A DNA stretch of 64,000 nt from Ensifer oleiphilus (GTDB lineage: Bacteria > Pseudomonadota > Alphaproteobacteria > Rhizobiales > Rhizobiaceae): positions 859,794 through 923,793 of the forward strand of contig NZ_JABWDU010000001.1 in assembly GCF_013371465.1 (NCBI RefSeq), written 5' to 3'. Under the pieces are notes generated by a model. It was given only the letters and a program-made list of their open reading frames with translations, made no database searches and was not told the DNA's origin. Position numbers and translations under genes: made by a program. Every line of letters starts with the position of its first letter. Position 1 is the first letter of the stretch. Of this stretch, positions 39,155 through 47,548 are shown one piece after another.

Positions 39155-39178
39155 TGGCAAGATTGTGTGATCTTGCCA
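39155..39178. other. 9-bp inverted repeat between BioR boxes
   Basis: TGGCAAGAT (39155-39163) and ATCTTGCCA (39170-39178) are perfect complements with a six-base loop. There is no T-run after it. It could be the bioR transcript end or a leader structure of bioY. Confidence 0.45.
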
Positions 39179-39237
39179 AACGTTGTGCTGTTTCCTCGGA
39201 TTGACCGGTTCGCTACTCAGCGATATCGGAGTGATTA

Positions 39238-39247
39238 TTATAGATAG
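39238..39247. promoter_or_regulatory. BioR box 2 (one mismatch)
   Basis: TTATAGATAG differs from the consensus TTATAGATAA at the last base. It is centred 19 bases upstream of box 3, about two helical turns. Confidence 0.55.
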
Positions 39248-39256
39248 AATCATGAA

Positions 39257-39266
39257 TTATCTATAA
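39257..39266. promoter_or_regulatory. BioR box 3
   Basis: TTATCTATAA in GAATTATCTATAATTCC, a longer dyad (GAATTAT...ATAATTC). It lies 25 bases before the bioY ATG, where a bound repressor would block transcription. Confidence 0.8.
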
Positions 39267-39291
39267 TTCCAATACAACCACGGAGACCCAG

Positions 39292-39885
39292 ATGTCCAAT
39301 CTCGCTTCCGCCCACGCGCCCCTCTTTGATCCGCTCCGCCTCGATGGCAAAACCTGGCCTGTAAAGGCCCTCTTTGTGCTGCTTGGAACCGGTTTTCTTG
39401 CTCTGTCCTCGCAGATCAGCGTGCCGATGGTCCCGGTGCCGGTGACCATGCAGACTTTTGCTGTGACGATGATCGGCGTCGTCTATGGTTGGCGGCTCGG
39501 CGTAGCCACGATCCTTGCCTGGCTCGCCGAAGGCATGATGGGCCTGCCGGTTCTGGCCAACGGCGCTGGCGGTCTTGCGCATTTCGCCGGGCCGACGGCC
39601 GGCTATCTCGCGGCCTTTCCCCTGGTCGGTGGGCTTGCAGGATGGCTCGCACAGCGCGGCTGGACCGGTGATCGCGTTATCCTGAGCTTCTCCGCTCATT
39701 TCGCCGCCAACATGCTGTGCCTTGTTGTCGGCGCTGCCTGGCTTGCGACGTTGATCGGCTTCGAACAGGCAATCGCCCTCGGAGCAGCACCCTTTGTGCT
39801 CGGCGCGGCGCTGAAGTCGGCGCTTGCGGCGGCCGTACTGAAGGCCGTCCAGCGTTATGCGCAAAAGCCGATGAACCTCATTTGA
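39292..39885 (+). CDS. bioY: Biotin transporter BioY
   Basis: Substrate-binding membrane component (S component) of biotin uptake. The 197 residues have six hydrophobic helices. The family motif region VTMQTFAVTMIGVVYGWRLG and the GAGGLAHFAGPTAGYLAAFP loop are present. BioM and BioN (ATPase and T component) are not adjacent, so it acts alone or with ECF modules encoded elsewhere. CGGAG precedes the ATG at a suitable distance. It is probably repressed by BioR through boxes 1-3. DUF1284 overlaps its stop. Confidence 0.93.
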   Translation: MSNLASAHAPLFDPLRLDGKTWPVKALFVLLGTGFLALSSQISVPMVPVPVTMQTFAVTMIGVVYGWRLGVATILAWLAEGMMGLPVLANGAGGLAHFAGPTAGYLAAFPLVGGLAGWLAQRGWTGDRVILSFSAHFAANMLCLVVGAAWLATLIGFEQAIALGAAPFVLGAALKSALAAAVLKAVQRYAQKPMNLI

Positions 39886-40337
39886 CCGTCCGGCTGCGCG
39901 GGCATCACCTATTATGCCTGCTGACCTTCGTGGGCGAGGGCTACACGCCCTCGTTCACGCGCAACTATGTCAGGATCGCAGAGCGCCTTTCCGCCGGTGA
40001 AGCCATAGCTGTCGTCGATGGCCCTGATGATATCTGCGCGCCCATGCTGTGCGAAGCCGGCGCCCATTGCCGGGAAGAGAGCATCACACAGCGCGACAGC
40101 CTCGCGCTCGCTGCAGTTTCGGACATTCTCGACCGGCAGGTGGTGCGCGGATCGGTGCTGATGTTCGATGCCGACAGGTTGAGACGATTGCGCTCGGCTT
40201 TCGCGGACGGGAAGGCGGCAGCCGCCTGCGCTGAATGTGAATGGGCGAGCCTCTGCAGCCGCGTTGCCGGAGGTGGCTTCAGCGATGTGCTCGTGCGCGC
40301 AGCCGAGGATCCCTGCCTATTGCGGGAACAGGTCTGA
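39882..40337 (+). CDS. DUF1284 domain-containing protein
   Basis: A 151-residue protein starting MTVRLRGHHLLC, with family-typical RGHHLLCLL at 4-12 and about six Cys residues, two in CAECEWASLC, suggestive of metal binding. Function is unknown. The start is TTG at 39882, overlapping the bioY TGA (TTGA), so translation is probably coupled to bioY. The last 21 bases overlap the convergent ArsR-type gene. Codons upstream of 39882 lie in another frame of bioY and are rejected. Confidence 0.82.
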   Translation: MTVRLRGHHLLCLLTFVGEGYTPSFTRNYVRIAERLSAGEAIAVVDGPDDICAPMLCEAGAHCREESITQRDSLALAAVSDILDRQVVRGSVLMFDADRLRRLRSAFADGKAAAACAECEWASLCSRVAGGGFSDVLVRAAEDPCLLREQV

Positions 40338-40997
40338 AAAGGCCTTCTCACCGCTATCGGTGAAACGGATAGCGCGACTGTTGGTCTCGCGTTTCGCCCA
40401 ACCCTTGTCGATAAACAGCGTGAGCAGCGCCTCGCCGAGCGAGCCTGCAAGATGCGACCGTCGCTCGCTCCAGTCGAGGCAGGTCCGGCAGATCGGGCGG
40501 CGGGATTTCTTCAACGATGCGTAGTTGATGCCGAGTGCCTCGATGCGGATCTGGCCGGCATCGGTCAAGGCAAGATCGTCGCCCGCGACCTCGATCTGCT
40601 TGGCCGCGATCAGGCTTTCGAACATGCGCACGCCGTAGTCGCCGGCGAGGTGGTTGTAGCAGACGCGGGCCTTGCGCAGCGCCGGATCCTTGGGCCCGGG
40701 GCGATGGCGGTTCATGCCGCGGCCGGCTGCAAATCCCATGAGGTTTTCGAGCATCAGCCCGACCTCGTCTTCGGCGAGCTGGTAGTAGCGGTGACGGCCC
40801 TGCTTGCGCTGGCTCAAGAGCCCGCCGGCCTCGAGCTTGGAGAGATGCGAACTTGCCGTCTGCAGCGTGATGCCGGCGTGCGCTGCAAGCTCGGTCGGTG
40901 TCAGCGCCCGCCCGCCCATCAGCGCGGTCAGCATGTTGGCGCGGGCCGGATCGCCGATCAGCGAGCCGATGAGAGCGATGTCTGGACCTTCTTTCAT
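40317..40997 (-). CDS. ArsR-family winged-helix regulator with C-terminal extension
   Basis: A 226-residue regulator. The ArsR helix-turn-helix domain is about 1-85 (LTPTELAAHAGITLQTASSHLSKLEAGGLL, then the RHRYYQL wing). A 140-residue extension follows with CYNHLAGDYG and CRTCLDWSERR; its cysteines could sense metal or redox state. The ATG at 40997 sits inside a candidate operator, consistent with self-repression. It is divergent from the NIPSNAP-ABM pair, the likely target. The 3' end overlaps DUF1284 by 21 bases. Confidence 0.87.
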   Translation of the reverse strand: MKEGPDIALIGSLIGDPARANMLTALMGGRALTPTELAAHAGITLQTASSHLSKLEAGGLLSQRKQGRHRYYQLAEDEVGLMLENLMGFAAGRGMNRHRPGPKDPALRKARVCYNHLAGDYGVRMFESLIAAKQIEVAGDDLALTDAGQIRIEALGINYASLKKSRRPICRTCLDWSERRSHLAGSLGEALLTLFIDKGWAKRETNSRAIRFTDSGEKAFSDLFPQ

Positions 40998-41019
40998 ACT
41001 TCGATGGTAGTCGAAGCAT
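40996..41019. promoter_or_regulatory. Candidate operator of the ArsR-type regulator
   Basis: CTTCGA (40999-41004) and TCGAAG (41011-41016) flank six bases. With one mismatch the dyad extends to ATACTTCGA...TCGAAGCAT (40996-41019). It covers the regulator's start codon and lies 59 bases before the NIPSNAP gene, so it could control both directions. Confidence 0.55.
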
Positions 41020-41077
41020 AGATGACCGGCAAGCGGGCATAGTGGCTTCATCGAAACGCACACACGAGGAGCCGAAG

Positions 41078-41398
41078 ATGATCACCTGTTTCATCCGCTA
41101 CGAGATCGATCCCTTCAAGAAAGAGGAGTTCGCCGCCTATTCCCGCAACTGGGGCGAGGCGATCCCGCGCTGCGGCGCCGAGCTGATCGGTTACTTCGGG
41201 CCGCACGAAGGCTCGGCAACGACGGCCTACGGCATCTACAATATCGACAGCCTCGCGGCCTACGAGGCTTATCGCGCCCGGCTTGCTGCCGATCCCCTCG
41301 GTCGCGAAAACTATGCGTTCGCGCGCAAGGAACGGTTTATCCTGAAGGAGGATCGTATCTTCCTGAAGAACGTTTCGTCATCGGCTGGAAGGGATTGA
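41078..41398 (+). CDS. NIPSNAP family protein
   Basis: A 106-residue dimeric alpha-beta-barrel (ferredoxin-like) protein with the NIPSNAP segments FIRYEIDPFKKEEFAAYSRNWG and YFGPHEGSATTAYGIY. Function is unclear; related proteins bind or convert small aromatic or aldehyde compounds. The ATG at 41078 follows GAGGA. The ABM gene starts four bases after the stop, so the pair is one unit under the divergent ArsR-type regulator. Confidence 0.88.
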   Translation: MITCFIRYEIDPFKKEEFAAYSRNWGEAIPRCGAELIGYFGPHEGSATTAYGIYNIDSLAAYEAYRARLAADPLGRENYAFARKERFILKEDRIFLKNVSSSAGRD

Positions 41399-41402
41399 AC
41401 TC

Positions 41403-41750
41403 ATGATCGCCGTTATCTTCGAAGTCCTGCCGGCCGAAGGCTGTCGCGAGACCTATCTCGGCATTGCCGCCGACCTGCGCCCGCTGCTCGATGGCATCGA
41501 CGGGTTCATCTCGATCGAGCGCTTTCAAAGCCTCGCCGATCCGAACAAAGTGCTGTCGCTGTCGTTCTGGCGCGACGAGGCGGCCGTTAAGGAATGGCGC
41601 AATGGCGCTGAGCACCGCGCCGCCCAAGACGCAGGCCGCCAAGGCGTCTTTGCCGACTACCGCCTGCGCATCGCCTCGGTGGTGCGTGACTATGGCTTGA
41701 ACGAGCGACACCAGGCCCCGGTCGACAGTCGCGCCTTCCACGCCGCTTGA
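41403..41750 (+). CDS. Antibiotic biosynthesis monooxygenase (ABM) domain protein
   Basis: A 115-residue ABM-fold protein, a ferredoxin-like dimeric barrel related to quinone monooxygenases and haem-degrading IsdG. GFISIERFQS and LSLSFWRDEAAVKEWR are typical. The haem-ligand residues of IsdG are not evident. Together with the NIPSNAP gene it makes two related barrel folds in one transcript; a role in detoxifying a small organic compound is inference. Confidence 0.87.
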   Translation: MIAVIFEVLPAEGCRETYLGIAADLRPLLDGIDGFISIERFQSLADPNKVLSLSFWRDEAAVKEWRNGAEHRAAQDAGRQGVFADYRLRIASVVRDYGLNERHQAPVDSRAFHAA

Positions 41751-41821
41751 CGGCCCTCGGCAGGCGAAGCGATTGGCCTCGCATCGTTAATCGGATTTTT
41801 TCCTGGCGGCCTTCAGGCTTT

Positions 41822-41843
41822 GGTAACCATCTTCGGTAACCAT
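41822..41843. promoter_or_regulatory. Tandem GGTAACCAT repeats upstream of ccrM
   Basis: GGTAACCAT occurs at 41822-41830 and again at 41835-41843, a direct repeat with 13-base period. The word resembles the TTAACCAT half-site reported for the cell-cycle regulator CtrA. The distance to the ccrM ATG (45 bases) suits a promoter-proximal site. Confidence 0.5.
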
Positions 41844-41854
41844 ACGCTCCATAG

Positions 41855-43018
<1,164 letters not shown>

Positions 43019-43092
43019 TCAACCAGTTCCGCCAGGTCCTTCGAAAGCGCTCTGACCGGTTTTTGTACCTTCAGTCCCGGAAGGAACGCTTT

Positions 43093-43126
43093 AAACGCCC
43101 GGAATCCGCAAGGCTTCCGGGCGTTT
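43093..43126. terminator. Terminator between ccrM and the GNAT pseudogene
   Basis: AAACGCCCGGAA (43093-43104) pairs with TTCCGGGCGTTT (43115-43126) across ten bases. It is suitable for both convergent genes. Confidence 0.85.
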
Positions 43127-43157
43127 GTATGTTTATCGCCGCCTCAGGGAACTCCGG

Positions 43158-44079
43158 TTATCCCGGGACGGTCGCCGGTTCGGTGTCAGGGAGCAAATGG
43201 TAGATGGCGCGTCGTCCGGTTTCCTCGAAGCCCGCCTCTACGAGAGCAGGACCGACTGTCGCGACGTCTTCGTCATCAAGGTGGAACATGGCCGTGCCGA
43301 TGACGGGATCGATCGTGTGCACTCTTTGAAGCAGCGAAGCGATCAGCGTCGATAGTTCCGCGCTCCCTGCATCCCGATGGGTGAGCGAGATGCACATTCC
43401 GTCGCGCCAGGTAAAGGCATAGGCTTCGGCGGTCAGCCCCTTCGCCCGTAGGAGCGCCTCGGTGTAAAGGCTAGCGTCGCGTCGAGCCATTTCTTCGGCG
43501 ATCATCGCCTCGTCCCAGATCGTCGTGCAGCCGGCTTCACCGCATTGCTTGACCCCGGCAGCGGTGTAGAACTGCGCATACTGCGACAGCAGGGTATCCG
43601 GCAGGGGCGCCCGGACTTGTACGGTGGAAGCCGGGCGGGAGGTCATCCAGGCTGCGCCAGCGATGTCTTGGCGCTTGCCAGATCCCGAACAGATCCTGAC
43701 GGACCGTGGCCCCGACGTCGGCGGCGATGCGTTCCTGAATGTCGCCCGTGGTCGCCGCCCAGTAGATGCCATCTGCGGCGGAATCCGCCCTTGCCATGAG
43801 CAGCAGTTGGGCCAGGCAGGCGGTTTCCTCGTCTGCTGCGTGGAAGGCGACACGCCTGCCAGGCTGCTCGTCTTCCTTACGTCTTTCGCAGATCTGGACC
43901 CAGGCGACGATGCCGCCGTTGCGCCGTCCCAGGACGACAGAGCCCTGCTCGAACTGATGCCTGTAGTCTTCAAGTGATACCGCGGCACGGAAATCCGCGT
44001 CCGCGGTAGCGTATATTTCCGCAACAAACCGATCGAGCCCATCGTTGTCGCGAACCCATTCCAAGTCGAAATCGACCAT
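43158..44079 (-). pseudogene. Frameshifted double-GNAT-like acetyltransferase gene
   Basis: Two overlapping minus-strand frames together read as one protein of about 306 residues. The first (from ATG 44079, with MVDFDLEW) has a GNAT-like N-terminal domain, including SVVLGRRNGGIVAWVQI. It runs well to about 43620, then turns into unrelated residues and stops at 43537. The second frame, one base shifted, continues sensibly from VQVRAPLPDTLLSQYAQ to the end, with a second GNAT-like domain ending AGFEETGRRAIYHLLPD. An extra base near CCACCGTACAAG (about 43610-43640) explains it. A real mutation, a sequencing error, or two separate overlapping genes (second from ATG 43646) are the options. Confidence 0.75.
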
Positions 44080-44156
44080 GTATCCACCTTCTATGTGTGC
44101 AATCAAAGGTGGTATTGGTGCTTTGTGGTGAAATTGGAACGGAGGCGAGCGGATTG

Positions 44157-44774
44157 TCAGCGCTGGATGCCGTAGGCGGAAAGATCGGCCTTCAGCTTTT
44201 CCGGGTCGGTGAAATGCACCGCGTGCCAGCCGGCGAGCCGCGCACCCTCGACATTGGGCATGCTGTCGTCGATGAACAGTGTCGCCGACGGCTCGAGGTC
44301 GAAGGCGCGGGCATGGGTCTCGTAGATCGCCACATCCGGCTTGATCAGGCCGACGTCGCCCGACACGGTGACACCGCGCGGCATCGTCAGGAACGGATAG
44401 AGCAGCTGTGCCTCGCGAAAAGTGTCGGAGGCGAAGTTGGTCAGCATCGTCACGTCGCGCCCTTCGGCGATCAGGTTCTCCATCAGCGAAACCGTTTCCA
44501 CATAGGCGTGCGGCACCATCTCCTGCCAATGTTTGCGGAAGGCACGGATATGTTCCTCCCGTTCGGGATGATCCTTGATCAGCAGCGCTTCCGCTTCCTC
44601 CCAGGGACGGCCGCGGTCCTGCTCGATGTTCCAGTCGTGGGTGCAGACGTTGGCGAAGAACCACTGCCGCTCGGCTTCGTCGGGAATGATCCGGCTGAAG
44701 GGCAGGTTCGGGTCGTAATGGATCAGCACCTTGCCGATGTCGAAGACGATATGGCGGATTTCGATGCTGCTCAT
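44157..44774 (-). CDS. HAD family hydrolase (HAD-IA, YihX-like)
   Basis: A 205-residue phosphatase. Motif I is VFDIGKVLI, where the usual DxD nucleophile pair reads D-I-G; this is common in the YihX/epoxide-hydrolase-N branch. Later motifs are MLTNFAS (II), LIKPDVAIYE (III) and FIDDSMPNVEGA (IV). Related enzymes dephosphorylate sugar phosphates such as glucose 1-phosphate. The gene lies 24 bases downstream of mutY on the same strand, so the two may be co-transcribed. Confidence 0.88.
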   Translation of the reverse strand: MSSIEIRHIVFDIGKVLIHYDPNLPFSRIIPDEAERQWFFANVCTHDWNIEQDRGRPWEEAEALLIKDHPEREEHIRAFRKHWQEMVPHAYVETVSLMENLIAEGRDVTMLTNFASDTFREAQLLYPFLTMPRGVTVSGDVGLIKPDVAIYETHARAFDLEPSATLFIDDSMPNVEGARLAGWHAVHFTDPEKLKADLSAYGIQR

Positions 44775-44798
44775 GACACTCTTCCTCTTTCGATCTTC

Positions 44799-45887
44799 TC
44801 AGCGCTCGGCCTTGAACGCGTCCGGTATCGCCTGGGCGATCGCTTTTTTCATAACCGTCGGCAATGCCTGGGCTTTCAGCGACGAGACCGGCTCCCACCA
44901 TCCGTCGTCTCCGGTTTCGGCGCGCGCGACATTGGCCCGGTAGACCGACAGGCGCAACTCGAAATGCGTGAAGACATGGCTAATGGTGCCGCAGTCTTCC
45001 CAGGCCGCCGCAAAGGGCTGGGCCGCGACCGATGTGTCGCCGTCTTGGCGCGCGGTCCAGGCGGTGCCGGGCACTTCTGTCATGCCGCCGAGAAGGCCGG
45101 TCTCGCCGCGCTTGCGCAGATAGACCGTGTCGCGGGCATCGATCGCCACGAAGGCGGCGCCGAGCCGGAGCGGCTTGTCCTTCTTCTTCGCCTTGCGCGG
45201 AAAGGTCTCGGGATCGGCGACGGAAAGCGCCAGACAGTGTGGCCGGAACGGACAGAGCGAACAGGCCGGCCGCTTCGGCGTGCAGATCGTTGCGCCGAGA
45301 TCCATCATCGCCTGGGCGAAATCGCCGGGTCTGTCGGCGGGCGTCAGGGCAGCGACGAGGCCGCGCATTTCCGGCTTTGCCGCCGGCAGCGGCGTTTCGA
45401 TCGCATAGAGCCTTGAGACCACGCGCTCGACATTGCCATCGAGCACGGCGCTCTGGCGGTTGAACGCAATGGCGGCAACGGCGGCGGCCGTGTAATCGCC
45501 GATGCCGGGCAGGGCCTTCAGTCCTTCCTCCGTGTCGGGGAAATGGCCGCCATGATTGCGCGCCACGGCCTCGGCGCATTTCTTCAGGTTGCGGGCGCGG
45601 GCGTAATAACCAAGCCCCGCCCAGGCCTTCATCACGTCCTCATTGTCGGCGGCCGCGAGATCTTCGACCGACGGCCATAGCGCCAGGAACTTCTCGAAAT
45701 AGGCCTTCACCGCCTGCACGGTCGTCTGTTGCAGCATGACCTCCGACATCCAGATATGGTAGGGATTTGCAACCACACCTTGGCGCGCCATCGACGGCGA
45801 AACCCGCCACGGAAGTTCGCGGTGGTGCCGGTCGTACCATTCAAGAAGGAGCGGGGCGGCCTTCGCCGCCGTGATCGTATTGTCCAT
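44799..45887 (-). CDS. mutY: A/G-specific adenine DNA glycosylase
   Basis: Removes adenine mispaired with 8-oxoguanine. The 362 residues carry catalytic Glu49 (SEVMLQQT) and Asp150 (LDGNVERV), the helix-hairpin-helix PGIGDYTAAA and the [4Fe-4S] ligands Cys202, Cys209, Cys212 and Cys218 (C-x6-C-x2-C-x5-C). A NUDIX-like C-terminal domain for 8-oxoG recognition follows (about 230-360). It is divergent from the DciA-like gene with 93 bases between, an arrangement I recall from other Rhizobiales. Confidence 0.96.
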   Translation of the reverse strand: MDNTITAAKAAPLLLEWYDRHHRELPWRVSPSMARQGVVANPYHIWMSEVMLQQTTVQAVKAYFEKFLALWPSVEDLAAADNEDVMKAWAGLGYYARARNLKKCAEAVARNHGGHFPDTEEGLKALPGIGDYTAAAVAAIAFNRQSAVLDGNVERVVSRLYAIETPLPAAKPEMRGLVAALTPADRPGDFAQAMMDLGATICTPKRPACSLCPFRPHCLALSVADPETFPRKAKKKDKPLRLGAAFVAIDARDTVYLRKRGETGLLGGMTEVPGTAWTARQDGDTSVAAQPFAAAWEDCGTISHVFTHFELRLSVYRANVARAETGDDGWWEPVSSLKAQALPTVMKKAIAQAIPDAFKAER

Positions 45888-45980
45888 GATTTGCCGGAGG
45901 TTCCTTTTCCGGCTTATACTTGGCGAAGGCGAGCCGGCGCATCAAGGCTCAATCGACATTGCATACAGAAAGTCGCGTTC

Positions 45981-46487
45981 GTGAGTGAACAGAAGTCCCG
46001 CCGGGGTGTGATCCAGATCGCAGAGGTCGCCAACGGGCTGATCGATCCGGTGCTCGCCAAGCGCGCCGGCATCAACACCATGCTGCTCGGCTCCTGGGAT
46101 GAGATCGCCGGCGCTGATTTTGCCGATTGCACCCGACCGGAAAAGATCGCCTGGCCGCGCCGCGCTTCCGAAATTGCCGGCGAGGGCGGGCACCAGCCTG
46201 GCGTTCTGACGGTTGCCTGCGAGGGCGCGCGCGCACTTTTCCTCACCCATGCGCAGGGCGAGTTGATCCAGCGCATCAACGGCTTCTTCGGTTTTTACGC
46301 AATCGGCCAGCTACGGATCGTGCAAAAACCGGTCTCGCCGCCGACCAGACGCAATCGCACGCCACGACCGCTCACAGGTGAACCGGCCCGCAAACTCGAA
46401 ACCATGGTCGAGGGTATCGAGAGCGAGGAGCTGAAGGCGGCGCTGCGGCGGTTGGGCACCGCGGTCATGTCGCCACGCCGACGTTAG
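45981..46487 (+). CDS. DUF721 (DciA-like) protein
   Basis: A 168-residue protein of the DUF721 family, whose DciA members load the replicative helicase in bacteria lacking DnaC. The central domain spans about 20-115 (GINTMLLGSWDEIAG, then LTVACEGARALFLTHAQGELIQRIN). The C-terminal tail is basic. GTG at 45981 is the natural start; in-frame codons upstream run into mutY on the other strand. Assignment as the helicase loader is from family knowledge. Confidence 0.85.
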   Translation: MSEQKSRRGVIQIAEVANGLIDPVLAKRAGINTMLLGSWDEIAGADFADCTRPEKIAWPRRASEIAGEGGHQPGVLTVACEGARALFLTHAQGELIQRINGFFGFYAIGQLRIVQKPVSPPTRRNRTPRPLTGEPARKLETMVEGIESEELKAALRRLGTAVMSPRRR

Positions 46488-46606
46488 GCCGCACCATCAG
46501 CCGGTCACAATTCTTTGAATTCTGTTGAGAAGCTGCCTCTTGCCGCCCTGCGCGCGGCAAGATATCGAATCCGCACTGCAAATCCCTCCGAACACGGGTA
46601 AAATTC

Positions 46607-47446
46607 ATGTCCGCTTCCGCAATGACCCTTTCCAAACGCCTGCTCAGCGGTGTTGCCATCGCGACCGTCGCTCTCGTGCTTGCCGCCTGCAGCGACGAGA
46701 AGAAGGAGCAGGCTTCGGCGACCCCGACCGAAACGACGGAAACGGCTGCCAAGACCGATGTTAAGCCAGCCGACGCGATGACCACCGCTTCGACGACGGC
46801 TGCTGCGACCACGTCCACGGAAGCCAAGCCCGCCGCAACCGAAGTCGCCCAGTCGACGGCCGCTCCGGCAGCCAAGGTCGATCTTCCCTCATCGGAAGGT
46901 TCCGTCGACACGGCCAAGCTGATGGAGCCAGGTGCCCTGCCGGAAATGGCGATCGGCGATGCCAACGCCCCGGTCACGATCGTCGAATACATGTCGATGA
47001 CCTGCCCGCATTGCGCCGCCTTCCACAACAACACCTTCGAAACGATCAAGACCAAGTATGTCGACAGCGGCAAGGTTCGTTTCGTTCTGCGCGAATTCCC
47101 GTTCGATCCGCGTGCGGCTGCCGCCTTCATGCTGGCGCGTTGCGCGCCTGAGGGTCAGTATTTCCCGATGATCTCGATGCTGTTCAAGCAGCAGCAGCAG
47201 TGGGCCGCTGCCCAGAACGGCCGCGATGCCTTGCTGCAGATGTCCAAGCTTGCCGGTTTTACACAGGAGAGCTTCGAGTCCTGCTTGACGAACCAGAAAC
47301 TTCTGGATGATGTGAACGCAGTTATGCAGAAGGGCGCAAAGGACTTTGGCGTACAATCGACGCCGACCTTCTTCGTCAATGGAGAGCACTATTCTGGGGA
47401 TATGTCGGTTGACGTTATGTCGGCCCTCATCGACAGCAAGCTCTGA
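46607..47446 (+). CDS. DsbA-family thioredoxin-like lipoprotein
   Basis: Periplasmic disulfide oxidoreductase or isomerase of 279 residues. A lipobox LAAC (Cys28) follows the signal peptide. A Thr/Ala-rich linker (about 35-90) spans out from the membrane, and a thioredoxin fold carries the active site CPHC (133-136) and cis-Pro in STPTFF. Linker and lipid anchor are unusual for DsbA but are seen in the rhizobial set beside smc. Extracellular partner unknown. A strong terminator follows. Confidence 0.9.
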   Translation: MSASAMTLSKRLLSGVAIATVALVLAACSDEKKEQASATPTETTETAAKTDVKPADAMTTASTTAAATTSTEAKPAATEVAQSTAAPAAKVDLPSSEGSVDTAKLMEPGALPEMAIGDANAPVTIVEYMSMTCPHCAAFHNNTFETIKTKYVDSGKVRFVLREFPFDPRAAAAFMLARCAPEGQYFPMISMLFKQQQQWAAAQNGRDALLQMSKLAGFTQESFESCLTNQKLLDDVNAVMQKGAKDFGVQSTPTFFVNGEHYSGDMSVDVMSALIDSKL

Positions 47447-47462
47447 TCCTTCGCTTTTCCTG

Positions 47463-47499
47463 AAAACGGGCGACGGCGGCAGCCGTGCGCCCGTTTTTT
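47463..47499 (+). terminator. Rho-independent terminator before smc
   Basis: AAAACGGGCG (47463-47472) pairs with CGCCCGTTTT (47488-47497). The inner ACGGC/GCCGT pair extends the stem, and TTTTTT follows. It separates the dsbA-like gene from smc. Confidence 0.9.
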
Positions 47500-47548
47500 A
47501 TGCCCGACGATCTGCTGACGAGGGGCGTTCGGCGCCAGCGTCGGCCGC

